NCBI GenBank assembly: GCA_017506865.1
Contig: JAFCMP010000090.1
Span: 186,001-250,000 of the forward strand
Direction: 5' to 3'
Origin: Tribonema minus
Taxonomy: Eukaryota; Sar; Xanthophyceae; Tribonematales; Tribonemataceae
Length of the DNA stretch: 64,000 nt
Shown here: piece by piece, positions 22,609 to 35,200 of the stretch
Numbering within the stretch: the first letter of the stretch is position 1
Layout of the letters: each line of letters starts with the position of its first letter
Translations under genes and position numbers: made by a program
Notes under the pieces: generated by a model
Seen by the model: only the letters and a program-made list of their open reading frames with translations
The model's database searches: none
What the model was told of the DNA's origin: nothing

Positions 22609-22698
22609 AAAAAAAAAAAAAAAAAAAAAAAAAAAGCCCAGGCTCGATCTCGAAAGCGCGGCTGCCTACCGCGAACACGTCCCTGCACAGCTATACCA
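22609..22698 (-). other. tRNA-like segment with A- and B-box words ending in a T27 run
   Basis: On the minus strand TGGTATAGCTG (22698-22688) fits the RNA polymerase III A box. A TTCGAGATC B-box-like word starts about 43 bases after the A box begins, the usual tRNA spacing. Between them CGCGG-TAGGCAG-CCGCG forms a 5-bp stem with a 7-base loop. A run of 27 T (plus-strand A, 22609-22635) follows, as a Pol III terminator would. The acceptor stem and U33 are missing, so this is not a functional tRNA; a SINE-like head or pseudo-tRNA is the best reading. Alternatively the A run is the tail of a plus-strand retro-insertion. Confidence 0.35.
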
Positions 22699-22699
22699 C

Positions 22700-23645
22700 T
22701 TCCAGTTCAAGATCACACCCTGCTCTGGTGTATCTGGTGAGGTGCTTTTCCCGCCGTCGTGAAACGAGCGGTGGTGGAACGAGTCGGTGTGCTCAAGCTC
22801 TCTGCCTCTGACCAACACAAGGCAGCTAGGTTGAATGCAATGCTGTGCAATTCGTGTCCTTGCCGCTGCAGTGTCGTGATCCTGTCGTGTCTGTGCGTGT
22901 GCTGAATGCAGTCAGTCTCTGCCAGGCGAGGTCCCTTGTGCGGCTGCAAATCAAGCTGGTCAGCAAGCGTTCAAACCTTAATCTGGTGAACTGCTATCTA
23001 CTGTCCTGCGATCCAGTGTGCCCTAGGTTCCCCCTTCCCGATCCGTCGACGGCGATATCGTCTGATGTTTTCTTTTTTTTTTTTTGTTTAGTTTGCCCTT
23101 CTTGTGCTTCGGCCGATGTCGCTGTGTGCGTAGGTAGCTTTAGCAAAATCAATGCGAGGCTTACTTGCTGTCACCGGCGACCCACGCTGCGTGTCTGGCC
23201 TTGTTCGCCACAGGCCCGCGGTGGAGCGAAATCCGCTCTCTAGTCCTCGGGCTGTAGCCAGGCTGACAGGTTGAGCGTGCGGTGCTGCTGTGCCCTCAGT
23301 GTCCCCTGTGCTTCCTCGCCTTCCGCGCCGCCGCTCCGCCAGCGGCTCCTCCTAACATGGTGGTGCACCGTACTTGATGAGGCCTAGGCGTACCGAATTC
23401 GTGTACTCTATGTACATGGAGTGCTGCATATGATTTATAAGCATATCCTGTAAGGAGGTCGTGGGCAGCGTTGCAGGTAAATCATATTGATGTGTTCACT
23501 CAAGAGTTGGTACTGCAACAACCTCCTCGCGATGAGCTAGAGCTGCCACTCTCGTGTCGTACGCTACTTTTCGTCGCTGCCAGCAGTGCCGACCTACTAG
23601 CTGACACTGCATTGTTGCCACTGGTGATACAATTGCAACGCCAGC
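22700..23645. other. Spacer between retrotransposon and armadillo-like pseudogene
   Basis: No convincing gene. The plus-strand frame at 22845-23243 is open for 132 codons but has no motif and includes a T-rich run near 23066-23085. The stretch could be the 5' untranslated region of the minus-strand retrotransposon. The right part is upstream sequence of the plus-strand armadillo-like frame. Confidence 0.35.
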
Positions 23646-24680
23646 ATGGCAGGCGCAAACGCCGCCGCAGCGGCAGTGGTGGCGGCGATTCGTGCTCGTC
23701 CGCTCGACAGGCGCGTCCAACGCCAAGGCGTGGGTGCCGTGGGATCGCTCGCCTCAAATAAAGCGCAAGCGTCGCAGTTGAACCGCGCCGGCACAGGCGC
23801 CGCCGTCCTCGCGGCCATGGTCGCTCACCCGCACGATGCAGGCGTGCAGATGCACGGCCTGACCGCGATCGTTCACCTCACCCAGCGATGGCACGACATC
23901 GCCGAGGGCCTCGGCGACATGGGCGCAGTCGCGCTCGCGCTCGCGGCGCTGCATGCGCACACCACGCACAGAGATCGCAGCCCTCCGCGCGCTAAGGGCC
24001 CTTGCGCTGGGCCCAGACAGCCGCGCGCGCGCTGGGCCCCGACAGCCGCGCCGTGCTGTGCGCCATGGCCGCCGAGATCGACCAGGACCAGGTCCAGATC
24101 TGCGGTGCGCTCGCCATCAAGGAGCTCTGTGCGGATGATGGCGGTGGCGCGGCGCTGCTGGCGGCGGGCGCCGCCAAAGCGCTCTGTGCCGCGCTCGCAG
24201 CGCACCTGCACGCGCAGGAGGTCCAGTTCGTCGTGCTGACGGTCGTGAGGGCGCTGGCGGGGGGGGGCGGAGTGCCGCGAGACACTCGCGGCCGCGGGCG
24301 CCTGTAAGGCGGTCGTGGCTGCCATGATCGAGCACCCGACGTCCCCTGTGCTCGCCTCTCTGGGCGCGTATGTCGTGGCGGCCTTCGCGTGCACTCCCGA
24401 GAACCACAGGAGGCTCGATGACGCCAGGGCGTGCGAGGTCATCATTGTGGCGCTGCAAGCGTTTGCGGGGCAGTACATGGTGCCGGTGGGGCTGGCGGCG
24501 CTGCGCGCGATCGCCGCGCTGGCGCGAGACCTCATGAACAGGCTCAGGCTGAAGGGAGACGGCGCGGTCAAAGTGATTCGCGCAGCGCGGCGCGTGAACG
24601 AAAAGCGCGTCGCTGTGCACGAGATGAGCGAGCGGGTGTTGAACATAGTCTCCTGCAGCGGTGACGGCGCTGCGGCTTGA
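23646..24680 (+). pseudogene. Frameshifted armadillo/HEAT-like repeat protein, intronless
   Basis: Three helical segments in different frames make one armadillo-like protein. 23646-23950 reads MAGANAAAAAVVAAI, VQRQGVGAVGSLA and VQMHGLTAIVHLT. About 24035-24250 reads VLCAMAAEIDQDQVQICGAL and VVLTVVRALA. About 24265-24680 reads AAMIEHPTSPVLASLGAYV and VGLAALRAIAALARDLMNRL, ending TGA. Frame breaks lie at about 23950, at about 24000-24045 where GCTGGGCCC..GACAGCCGCGC is duplicated in tandem, and at a G run near 24258. The pattern LG..A..AL..L fits animal and protist ARM proteins. Lack of introns in an intron-rich genome points to a retrocopy. Sequencing error at the G run cannot be excluded, but the short duplication looks real. 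Confidence 0.7.
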
Positions 24681-26294
24681 GGCATGTCTCAGCCACATGG
24701 CGTGCGCACCGCTAGATTGTGATGTCGGCTCTTGTCGTGACCAGAAACTGGAAGAGATGTGACGAGCTCTGGCCCGGGCCCCTTTGTTTCTCTAATGTGG
24801 CAAAGGAGCCAGCACCATACACGAGCCATGGTTGTGCCACTCACGAACAGCAGCTGCTAAGAAACTACTGTCAGGCAGGTGTAGCTCTGGGGTGATGCGT
24901 TGCTTTATGGGACATGCTACAGATTAGCTGCGCTGGCACTGTACTGCCCTCACAGTGCACTGATGTCAAGGCATCAAGGCAGCAAGCAGTATGTATGCAG
25001 ACATCACATGGTCCTTGGTGGTGCTGGTGCTATGTGTCTGAAATTTTTTTTTCATTCTCAAGCAGGCAGTGAGCCGCTGTCTGTGTTCTGCGATTGTGCC
25101 TGCAATGCATGTGTGTCCGCGTGCGCGCCAATGGTCTGCATAATGTGGCTTCTCGGTGCTGCGCTTGTGTATATAGTGCGAGCCGAGACGTGTGCGTTAT
25201 CGATGCAGTGCTCGTATGCACCATTGCACCTCCATCTTGATTCATGCACGTCTCAACGTGAAGCATCATGCGCTGCTGTGTGCTTGTGCGGCACCTCACT
25301 GCCAGCACTACGTCAATGGAGCTAAGCCATGGCAGCAGGATTGTGCTGCCTCGGACACCTGGCCGATGCGCTATCAGGCATGTATGTATGTCAGGCGCCG
25401 TGCCAATGCTAATCTGCTGATGTGGCATGTCAAATGACACCTCCACTCTGAGAGAGTAGTAGTCAAGAGTACGAGGAGCTCCAAGACCTGTGATGCAGAT
25501 TTGCCAGGAGGGAGTAGCTACAGTAATGGTGTGTACACATTCCCCTGCTCTACTACCTGCATCAACGTGTGAGCCATCCTTGAGCGCCTTCTGCAGGGCA
25601 CCTTGTGAATTATGTCAATGAACATGTGTTGGTAGTGTCCCGTGTCAGCTTCAGTCAGCGTTCCGGCTCCTCAAACAACTGTAATGCTCCTCATCCACGG
25701 GCAGGTGCTCTGGTGTTGTGTCGATGCCATGGCCATCGGAACAATGGTCACATGAAGACAGTGCTACTCAGTGATGCGCATGAAAGCTGCGTGCACAATT
25801 GATCCGGGGTGCGCGTGCGTACAGAAGCGGCACAGACGGCATGTTGAAAGACACGGCGCATGTGTATGTGTACTTGGCTCTATCGTACACCGTGGGAAGC
25901 AACAGGCAAGGGTAGTGGCCAGCTCACGTGGCCGGTGGCATTGCCTCTTAAAGAGTGCCACCATTTCTTCCAGAAACACACAGCTCAGCAGCAACAACAT
26001 CGAAAGCGCAGCATCGCCGCCGTGGCGGCAATGCGCCCCCGAGCGGTGCCCGGGGGTCACACACTACAAGATCACAACATGTGCAATAGTGTGGACGGCT
26101 GCCTCGCGGACGCGGCCTTGGCGTGAAGCGCAGTGAGCCCATGCGCGCGTTGCAGTGCCGCCACACACACTCACTCAACTCCGATGGCTCGAGATATGTA
26201 TGACTCGAGGTATGTAATGCCCCCCCCACGCGCACGCGCACCGGCGAAGAGACGTGCTTGTGCTCACACGCGCGACGCGGCAGCGCCAGACGCC
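24681..26294. other. Intergenic region
   Basis: About 1.6 kb between the armadillo-like pseudogene and the stop of the cysteine-rich membrane protein gene. Open frames (for example 24900-25325 plus, 25030-25446 minus) are short, overlap one another and show no motif. The right end is the 3' flank of the minus-strand gene. Confidence 0.45.
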
Positions 26295-29200
26295 TCAGCC
26301 CTCGTAGGGCAGCGTGCGCTTCTTCCTGCTGTACGAGAACTTCCACCACACGCCGGCGCCCACCGTAAGGGCGACGACGCCGCCCGCGACCGCGCAGCCG
26401 ATGATCACGCCAAGGTCCGCCCCCGCCCCCCTGTCGCCGCTGCCACCGAGGCCATTAGGATCCGTAATCGCGCCGCTAGCGCTCATGGTCGACGCGGTGC
26501 CGGCGGCTGTTACGTTGTCCGTGGACAGCCCCGCGGTGCTCGCGACGACGGCGATGTACGCCTGCAGCAGCCCGCCGCTCTCCTCCCGCGCCGCGATCTC
26601 GCCGGACACCGCCGTCACCGCGCCCGCGCTCGGCAGCCCGGACACCCTGTAGTCTAAGATGACATCCGTGGCGTCAGCTGCGCGCCGACCGCTGGGGGGG
26701 TAGGCAGGTATCAGAAGCTGTCGCCGCGAAGCGGGCGGCGCCGCGCGCCACGACGCGCCGCCCACCGCCGCGCAGCGCGCGCCGTCGACCGCGGCGACGA
26801 CGTCCGACACCGCCGTGAGGAACGCGTTCATGTAGCCGTCGCTGAAGAGGTCGGGGGACTGGCCCACGAGGCGCGTGGAGAAGGCCGCAAAGAGGCCCGT
26901 CGTGGCGGCGCCGGCGGGGCACTGCGCGCACGTCGCGTGCGCGCCGCCCGCGCTGCTGGCGCCGTCCGCGCAGCGCCTGCAGAAGCCGTCCTGCACGCCG
27001 TAGTTGGGGCTGCAGACTGCGGCGGAGGGCGGGGCAGGGTGGGGCAGAAGGGGGAAGCGGGGCACCATAGGTTTGGCATACGGTATGGTGCACTATGATA
27101 CGATAGCTTCGAGCGCGAAGCAGCCTCAGACATTCTGCATACGGGAGCGGGAAGTGGGGAGCGAGGGCACCAGGCACACCACATGAATCACGGCAGCGGT
27201 CCAGCAAGATCACTGCCACACTGCGCCGCATCCTGGCCATTGCTCACCATCACACTTGTCGCTGCCGGCGTCGGCGGTGTCGCCGCCGTCAGGGCAGGGC
27301 GCGCACTCCACGTCGGTCCCCCCCGCAGAGTACGTGCCCTGCGCGCACAGCGTGCACACGCCGTCGGCGACGCCGTAGCCATTGGAGCAGCCTGGCAGTG
27401 TCATGGAAGAGGGGCACAGGAGTGATGACTTGCTGTGGTCATTTGCCGTTTGTCGGAAGTGCTGCGGTAGAGGTATGTGCTGGTGTCCCAAGAGTTGACA
27501 GTGCTGCGAGGACAGCAGTACCTGTGGTGACCAAACATCAGAAGCCCCTATACCTGCACAGAAATTACCGTCGCAAGCAAGACGCGCGTGTGCGACTGAC
27601 CACAGCCTCTCACCGTTGGACTGCCTCGCGTGAAGGCTGCGCGTACTGGTCGTGGTGGCCCGGCGGTCTACGCCATGCATGATTCAGAAGGCAGCCGCAG
27701 CTGTGATACACAGCAAATGGTGTTGCTGTCCCTAAAGTATGATCTCTGTGATCACAAACGCCAACAGCTCTCGCCGTTGCACGGATACATGCTGCCCTGT
27801 TGGCGGTGGTGGAGCCGGCGGTGCACGCCGTGCATGATTCACGAGGCAGCCGCAATGATGATGCACGGCAGTATGCTAATCATAATCAAGCGTACGTTGC
27901 TCTGCCCGTAGGAAACGACGACAGCCTCTCACCGTTGCACTGCCGCGCATACACCCTGCCCGTGTTGGCGGTGGTGGAGCCGGCGGTGCACGCCGTGCAT
28001 GATTCACGAGGCAGCCGCAATGATACACGGCAAATAGTAGTCATCGGTTGTACTTCAAAGCATCTTGCTCCGTGTATAGCAACAACGACAGCCTCTCACC
28101 GTTGCACTGCCGCGCGTACACGCTGCCTGTATTGGTGGTGGTGGAGCCGGCGGTGCACGCCGTGCACGCTGCCGTGGTGCCGCCCGCCGCGTACGTGCCC
28201 TGGGCGCAGATGGCGCAGGCGCCGTCGGCGTACGAGCCGTAGCCCCCCGCGCACACTGCCGGCGCGACGGAGATTGCGCGTGTGCACCGCACGTCAGCAC
28301 CAGTGCTCAACACCGGTTTTTGCGTATGTGTGAGGCGCGTACAAGACGAGTCCGTGAGTACTGACAGGGCAGAGGGTACCACACGAGTCAATGAGTAGAG
28401 TGGTACGACACGAGGCAATGAGTACCAACAGGGCATGGCATTGCTCAGTTGATGGGTGCGCAGTGCGCGGACAGCCCTTGGTGCCGGCGATAAACGGGAC
28501 GTGCGCTAGCGACAGACAGCGTACAGCATGGGCAGGTACCGCGCGTGGTGCATTGGAATGAGACATCGCATAACCATTGGCCGTCGCCTGCCGAGTATGC
28601 CCCGCAGATAAGACTGAAGCATACCGTTGATTGTGCAACAGTAGGAAACAACAACAAATGCAAGTGTGCTTAGGGCCCCCCAGCGCAAGAACCCATGCTG
28701 TCGCTCCATAAACTGCAACACTGTATGAACCTCAACAGTTGGTGACGCACCCTGGCAGGCGTCGGCAGAGGTGCGTCCTGTTTCAACGGTGGAGAGACCG
28801 ATCGGGCAGGCCACGCAGCCGTTAGCTGAGCCTCCCGCAGAATACGTGCCGGCGGCGCAGGGGGAGCACTGCTGCGTTGCGGCGTTGTAGCTCCCATAAC
28901 CTGCGGCGCACACTGTCAGGAGCGGCAGCCACAGCAGCAGAGCATGTCAGCTCTTCTGTGGGGGATTGGTGACGTGCTGCTTGCCTCCTAATTAGCTATA
29001 GAACACAGCGAGCGAGGCAGGTTGGTGAGGCTGACTTCGACTCGGGAGTTTATAAGCATTTCTAACAAGTGAGCAAGACGCTCGCAGGGGGTAATGCTCA
29101 TGCTACTACAGGCACAATCACCCTTGTTTAGCATCCGCACACAGGAGGACGATCACTCACAGTTGCAGCCGGCGGCGGAAGTTGCCCCAGGCGCGGACCA

Positions 29201-32200
29201 CAGGCCCGTTGGGCAGGGCGTACACGTGGCAGTGCTCCCCCCTACGCCATACGTGCCGGCGGCGCACTGCGTGCAGGACCTGAGCTCGGCGTCATAGCCT
29301 CCGTAGCCGCTGGCGCAGACTGCAGTAGGAGTAGGAATGGGACGCCACGCAATGGTAAAAGGAAAGACGGGCTCGCGGAGTTGCTAGATGGATTACAGTG
29401 TCATGGGTCTGTGAAAGCAGCCGCAGAAGTGCCAGGTTCGCAAGAAAAAGGGTGTGATGCTTCACCACTGGACCATCATCACTGGATCAGTGTGTGCATG
29501 ATGCACCGGTGCGTGTTCCTGTGACTTCAGGTGTGCTTGCATGCTCAGTGCTGCTTCAACAGAGCCACAGGCGCAGGACAGTGCTGATGGCGGGAGTGCG
29601 GGTTGAATACATGGCGCTCAAACAGCCACTAGGCGCAACAGCACGCCATGACCGTTACATGTGACGACGGCACACAACACCATTAGCATGAGCACGAGCG
29701 CTGCCGCTGCTGAGCACTGATGACTGAGCCATCACGGTCAACCCATAAGCTACTTTGGCATGCAGTTACCTTGAGTACATCAACAGGTGATGTGAGCCTA
29801 TCCTGAACACGTGAACAATGTGAAGTGGTTTCAGCAGAGTCTGTGTCTAGAAGCGTAGGCTCACCGCTGCAGGCGGTCGCACTTTGGCTGCCAATTTCAA
29901 CAGTGGTGAGGTCGGCTGCGCAAGTGCTGCAGGCGCCACTTGTGCCACCTCCCGAGTAAGAGCCCAGGCCGCAAACGGCGCAGGACTTGGTGTCCGCATT
30001 GTAGCTGCCATAACCCTGTGCGCAGACTGCAAGGCGCACCGCATTCATCGGCAAGAAGATTAGCGTAAGGCGCCAAGATGTCACACTATGACAGGGTCTT
30101 GCGCGTACCTGCACAGGTATTGAATACGCATTTGACAGAGAGTCTGACTCGATGTCGCAGTCGTGCGCGCGCAGAAGATGCACACACACGCACTTACGGT
30201 CGAGTGCTCTACTTCTATTGAGTCATGTGGGCTGCACGCGCACACAATATGGGACACTTGCGGCGCCATGCCGCCACCGCCCCGCACTCGACATTGCCCA
30301 CACCAGACACAAGCACGGCCACCGGCCCCACCAATGACGCATGATGCACATTGCACAGCTGCGACAGCAGTTACATGCACGCCTCGAGGGTCGACCAACA
30401 CATGGTTCGCATGCTCCCGGCCTTCCAAAAAACTGCATGCATCACGTAGTTCACGTACCAGAGCAGTGGTCCATGGCATAGCGGCCCTCCGCGGCGGTCG
30501 TCAGACCGGCGGGGCAGCCAGCGCACGCGCCAGTCGTACCCCCCGCTGCGTACTTTCCGACGCCACAAATTGAGCACTGCCCCCAGGCTGCTGGCGCGGT
30601 GGGAGCGGGGGTAGCGGCGGCGGCGGCGCCGGGATCTGCGGCGGGCGCCTCGGTGGCAAACACGTAGGCGCCATATCCGCGCGCGCAGACTGCAGCAGGC
30701 GGCAATAAATGCGTTCGGGTTGGCAATTCTTCCCGTCGATGAGAGTGCGGATGTGCGCGGCAGCGCTGAGGCTGTGTGTACTCGTAGAGGCAGGGGCGTG
30801 CCCGTGAGGGCTGTGCGAGTGCCCGCGAGAAAATTCCTGCAGCCGCCTTTCTTGAAGGGGGGGGGTGCTGACCGTTGCCTCAGGGGAAAACCGATGGTTT
30901 ACCACGAGTTTCTGCAACTGGTAATCGGTACATGAATGAGCATGAATGAATGGGGACATCTGAAGCTTCATTGTAAACAGGTCGAATGACATGCATCACG
31001 GCGTATATGGAAAGAACCGTTGCTGTGATGCCATCCTGCAACAAACTTCACCACCTATCAGCGAGTGCAGAGGGTAGTATGAAGCAACACCACCGCAGCT
31101 TTCGGCGCTTGGACATCGACGGGAGAATCAAGGAAGCTATACTCAACCCCGTGACAGCACCGCGCACAAAACTTCCACTGCGCTGCCTTGCAGGAATTAC
31201 GCACATGCTGTGCATTGCGCACGTGAATCTTCACGACTGCCACTTCAACGTCGTCGATTCTCAAGCAATCACGTCACAACTCATGGCGGGACACGGGCCG
31301 CACACTGCAGACAGACGTGGGCCTTTGCCACGCACGCCGTGCAGCTGCACATGCGCAATCACGTGACCGAGCGCGCGTATGTATGGTGACTTGCCTGTGC
31401 AGTCGGCGCTGCCGGCGGCGGACGAGAGGCCAGTGGGGCACTGCGCGCAGATGCGCACGTCGTTTGCGCCGTACGAGTACTGGCCGGCGGCGCACTGCGT
31501 GCAGACACCGCTGGCCGCGTCGTAGGCGCCCCAGCCGTCCGCGCAAGCTGTGCAGGAGGGGCGTTGTGGTGGTTGGTGAGGCATGAACAGCGGGGCCATG
31601 CTCGGCTTCATTCAGGGGTCATAAACGGCAGGGATGGATAGTTGGTAATTGGCGCAAGGGTAGAGGGCACGACTGCGTTGAGGGCCTCAGCACAGTCCAT
31701 TTTATGGCACGGCACGCAAGATCGCAGTACCTGCATATGTCGTGCAATCGCGTACAGCCTTCGTTGAGTGCTGACAGCGTGCAGATGACAGTAGCGATCC
31801 CACGTGTGATGCTCAGCTGCAGCAACTGCAGCAACTGAGCAGTGCTGCCATGCGTGAACTGCTCCACATCATGTGTATGGTGGCCTCAGCTGACATACGG
31901 ACAACACTATGCAGATGAACGAATTGCGTCACCAACGGCACAGCGCCTTAACAACCTCAAACTCAGCTGGCTCACAGCATGCTTACATTCAACGCCTCTT
32001 GCTCCCTTGGCCCGCCGCCAGCGTTGTCACCAGGCAAGGCCTAGCACTGCGTATCACGCGGCCGCGTACACATCCAGTACAGCACCAGTACACCGGCCCA
32101 CACGTCTTTCACAACAGTACCCGCTGCACACGTATACGCTTAATGTGAACAGCAATCGTGTTGGCACTCACCACCGCAGAAAGTGCTGCCTCGTGCCAGC

Positions 32201-35200
32201 GATGTGAGCCCCTGGCCGCAGGAGCTACAGGCGGCGGCGGTGCCGCCCTCGCTGTAGTAGCCGGGTTCGCAGAGGGCGCAGGTCTGCGTGGCGGCATCGT
32301 AACTGCCGTAACCAGTCGCGCACACTGCAGGGGCACATCAGAGAGCTCGCTGAGATGGTGTCGTGAAGCACTGTGAGGTTCAGAGCTCGTACATACGAGT
32401 TGTATGCGTCAACATCACAGCACACACACGCACAAATGGCTGCGGGTGCCCCGCCTAGGCATGCAGTAGCGGTGCTCAAGCAATCGCAAGCGCCCCGTTT
32501 GTACACAACATTGGAGTCGGTCGTGTGTCCATGTGTGCAAGGGGGTGACAAGCAGCGCTCGTGCGCGTTCGCCTAGTGGCTGTGACCTACGCCTAGCTTT
32601 TCAACACATTGAAGCTTCTGATGAGACACCAAATCCGCGGCGAACAAGTTGTGCACTGCCAGGGCAGGACAAGTAGATGATTTCACTCCAAACACAACCT
32701 CAACAATCACAACAAGCAGATTGTGCTCACCGCCACGGCGAGTCAGAACACACTACTTCAAGCTCTTGCAGTTGCCGGCTTGCCTGTGCAGGCGGCCTGC
32801 CCGGCCACAGACGTGAGGCCCTGCGCGCAGCCGTCACACGTCGCGCCGACGCCGCCAACGGAGAACTGCCCCGCGTTGCACTGGGTGCACAGCTTGGTGG
32901 CGCTGTCGTAGCTGCCGTAGCCGGCGCTGCACACTGGCGGCGGCGGCGGGGCGCGCGCACATGCGAGGCGTGGGCAGAGCGAGCGGAGCGTTGAGATGCG
33001 GTGCCTGCTGGTTCGTGGTGAGAGCGCGAGGCGAGCGCTGCCGCTGCATGATGCGGACTGCGGCGCCGTTGCGTTGCGAGGTCTGGAGTAAGGCCGTGCG
33101 CGCAGTGGCCAGATTGCGCGCAGCGTCCGCGCGCAGGCGCCACTGCCGTTGCGGTGGTTGAGCGCTGATGAGGAGGGGGCTAATGGAGCTATTCACGCCT
33201 GAAGGAGGCTACTTCGGAATACTTCTACGGGGAGACAACCTGGCTCTCTATGTGTGACACCGGAGCTGCTGGTGTAAGTCAGCTGCGGCCAGTTGCGCAG
33301 CAGAATCGTGTAACCATTCACCTGAGTGACCATTGCAACAACCAGTAGCATCCCCTCTTGCCACGCAACATGTCGACTGGTCTGCCAGTAAGTCCGATAG
33401 GAGGTATCGCCATGCACCGATACCAGCAGCATCGAAACAAACAACATATTGGCAAGCCTCACCCCACGACACACGCGTGCACACGTACCTACGTTTAGCT
33501 ACATGCGTATAAACATACATACCTGCATACATGCGGACAGCATACATATTACTTCCGAACTTCACATACCTGTCTCAACCTACATACAACACATACCGAC
33601 GTAGTTCAAAAGCACGTACCTGTGCACACACTGCTGCCCGTGTCAGTGTTCGTGACGCTGTCGTCGCACTTCTTGCACACCGCAACGGTCACGCCGTCCG
33701 CCTCATAGCCACCGGCGGAGTAGTAGCCCACTGCGCAGCGCTCGCACGAGTCGCTCGCCGCCACGTACCCGTAGCCGGCGGCGCACACTGCACGGCGACC
33801 GAACGTGCTTTGTCAGTGATGCGGCGCGATCAGCTGCATCAGCTGCACAGTGCCAAGTCTTTTCAAGACGGCCCCGCGTGACTCAGTGCGTGTATGGAAC
33901 CATGTTAGCAGGGCGCAAGCACTTAGGGTGAGGGTTAGGGTTTGGGTTTGGGTTAGGGTTAGTTGGCGTCTCACGACGAAGCCACCAGACGAGGAGCGAC
34001 AATGTGCGCCAGCGCGCTGTTGCGCGCGACTCGTGCACGGAGCGCCAGCGCATCTGATGCATGCACGTGCGCCGTCGAGTGTGATGAGGGTGAGGGGTGA
34101 CGCATGCCCGGGTGCGCAAGTCAATGAGTGCGAGTCAGTGAGTACAAGCCACTGAGTGCAGCATACATACATACGCCCCTCCGCGGGACGGTGTCCTGCA
34201 GGTGCCCACGCAAGGAAGAACATGGATGCAGTTGTATCACTTGCTGCCGCCGCAGCAGAGTGCATGACAGAGCTGCCTGCGCGCCACCGAGGAGTGTGTG
34301 CGCGACGCTGCCACCAGCCTGCGTCTCACAATGTCACACACTATAATGTACAAGCACATCAGCATATCCTCTCCTTACCGTGCAGGGTGCGCTCGCAGAT
34401 TTCACTGCCTGCTCCAAAGATTAGCGCATGCACTGCAGCTGTTGTGCTGTTGCATCATGCTGCTCTTGAGGCGCGAAGTGCTTCGCAGACTGAACACCTA
34501 CCGTAGGCGTAGCACTTGGAGTCTGCGTTTACTCGTGAGTGTTGGCTTTTTCGGCTGACAAAAGTGCGCGCGTGCGGCCGACTTTGGGACTTGCCTGGCT
34601 GCCGGAACTGCAGGGCGTGCAGCTAACAAAACGCTCTAGCGCTGAATGCAAGCGCGCATGCCACTGGAGCGGAGCTTACAGCAGCGCCCCATGACTGCGC
34701 AATCGTGAAAAATGGCAGAGGCCAATAGTAGTCGAGAGTGGTCCGAAAAAAACCCTGCCAACCAATGGCCAAACTCACCTGCGCACTCGCTGTTGCGGGT
34801 ACCGGGAGTGTCGTAGCCTTCAGGACACGTGTCGCATGCAGCGGTCGTGCCGCCTGTGGAGAACTGTGACTTTGGGCACGCGGAGCAGCTGCTTGAAAGG
34901 TACTGCCCGTAGCCCGGTGCGCAGACTGGATGTTGCAGGAGAGTCACGGGTGGAAGACAGCGCAGGGCAGCGTGAGAACATCGCATGTAGGCAGGGCAGC
35001 TTGAGAACATCGCATGTGAGACCGCAGTCAAAGGTGTGACGACAACAAAGTGCCGAATGCGCTCCACTGAGAAGAAGCAACGAGAAGCAGCTACGAGCAC
35101 TGCGTCGCTTGTTGAATTTGTTCGTCAGCCACCATATAACTTTGTCTACACCGTTCCACTAGCATCACACCTTCTTACGGGATAGCCATAACCGCGAATT

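Larger units (their letters stand above)
13761..22700 (-). mobile_element. Non-LTR retrotransposon insertion
   Basis: The span covers the intact polyprotein frame and the sequence just upstream, which on the minus strand is a 27-base T run and a tRNA-like segment. The true 5' end may lie further right (up to about 23.4 kb). No terminal repeats were seen, in keeping with a non-LTR element. A target-site duplication was not found by eye, so the boundaries are uncertain. Confidence 0.7.

Noticed and set aside
27600-28100. Regular repeats with a period of about 160 bases considered as a CRISPR array
   Set aside because: Repeats are long, degenerate, derived from an exon end and its intron, and the DNA is eukaryotic.
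34498-34545. Possible remnant of a cysteine-rich module exon (minus-strand NADSKCYAYG)
   Set aside because: Only about 16 of 21 bases match the 30026-29865 exon and no splice sites fit.
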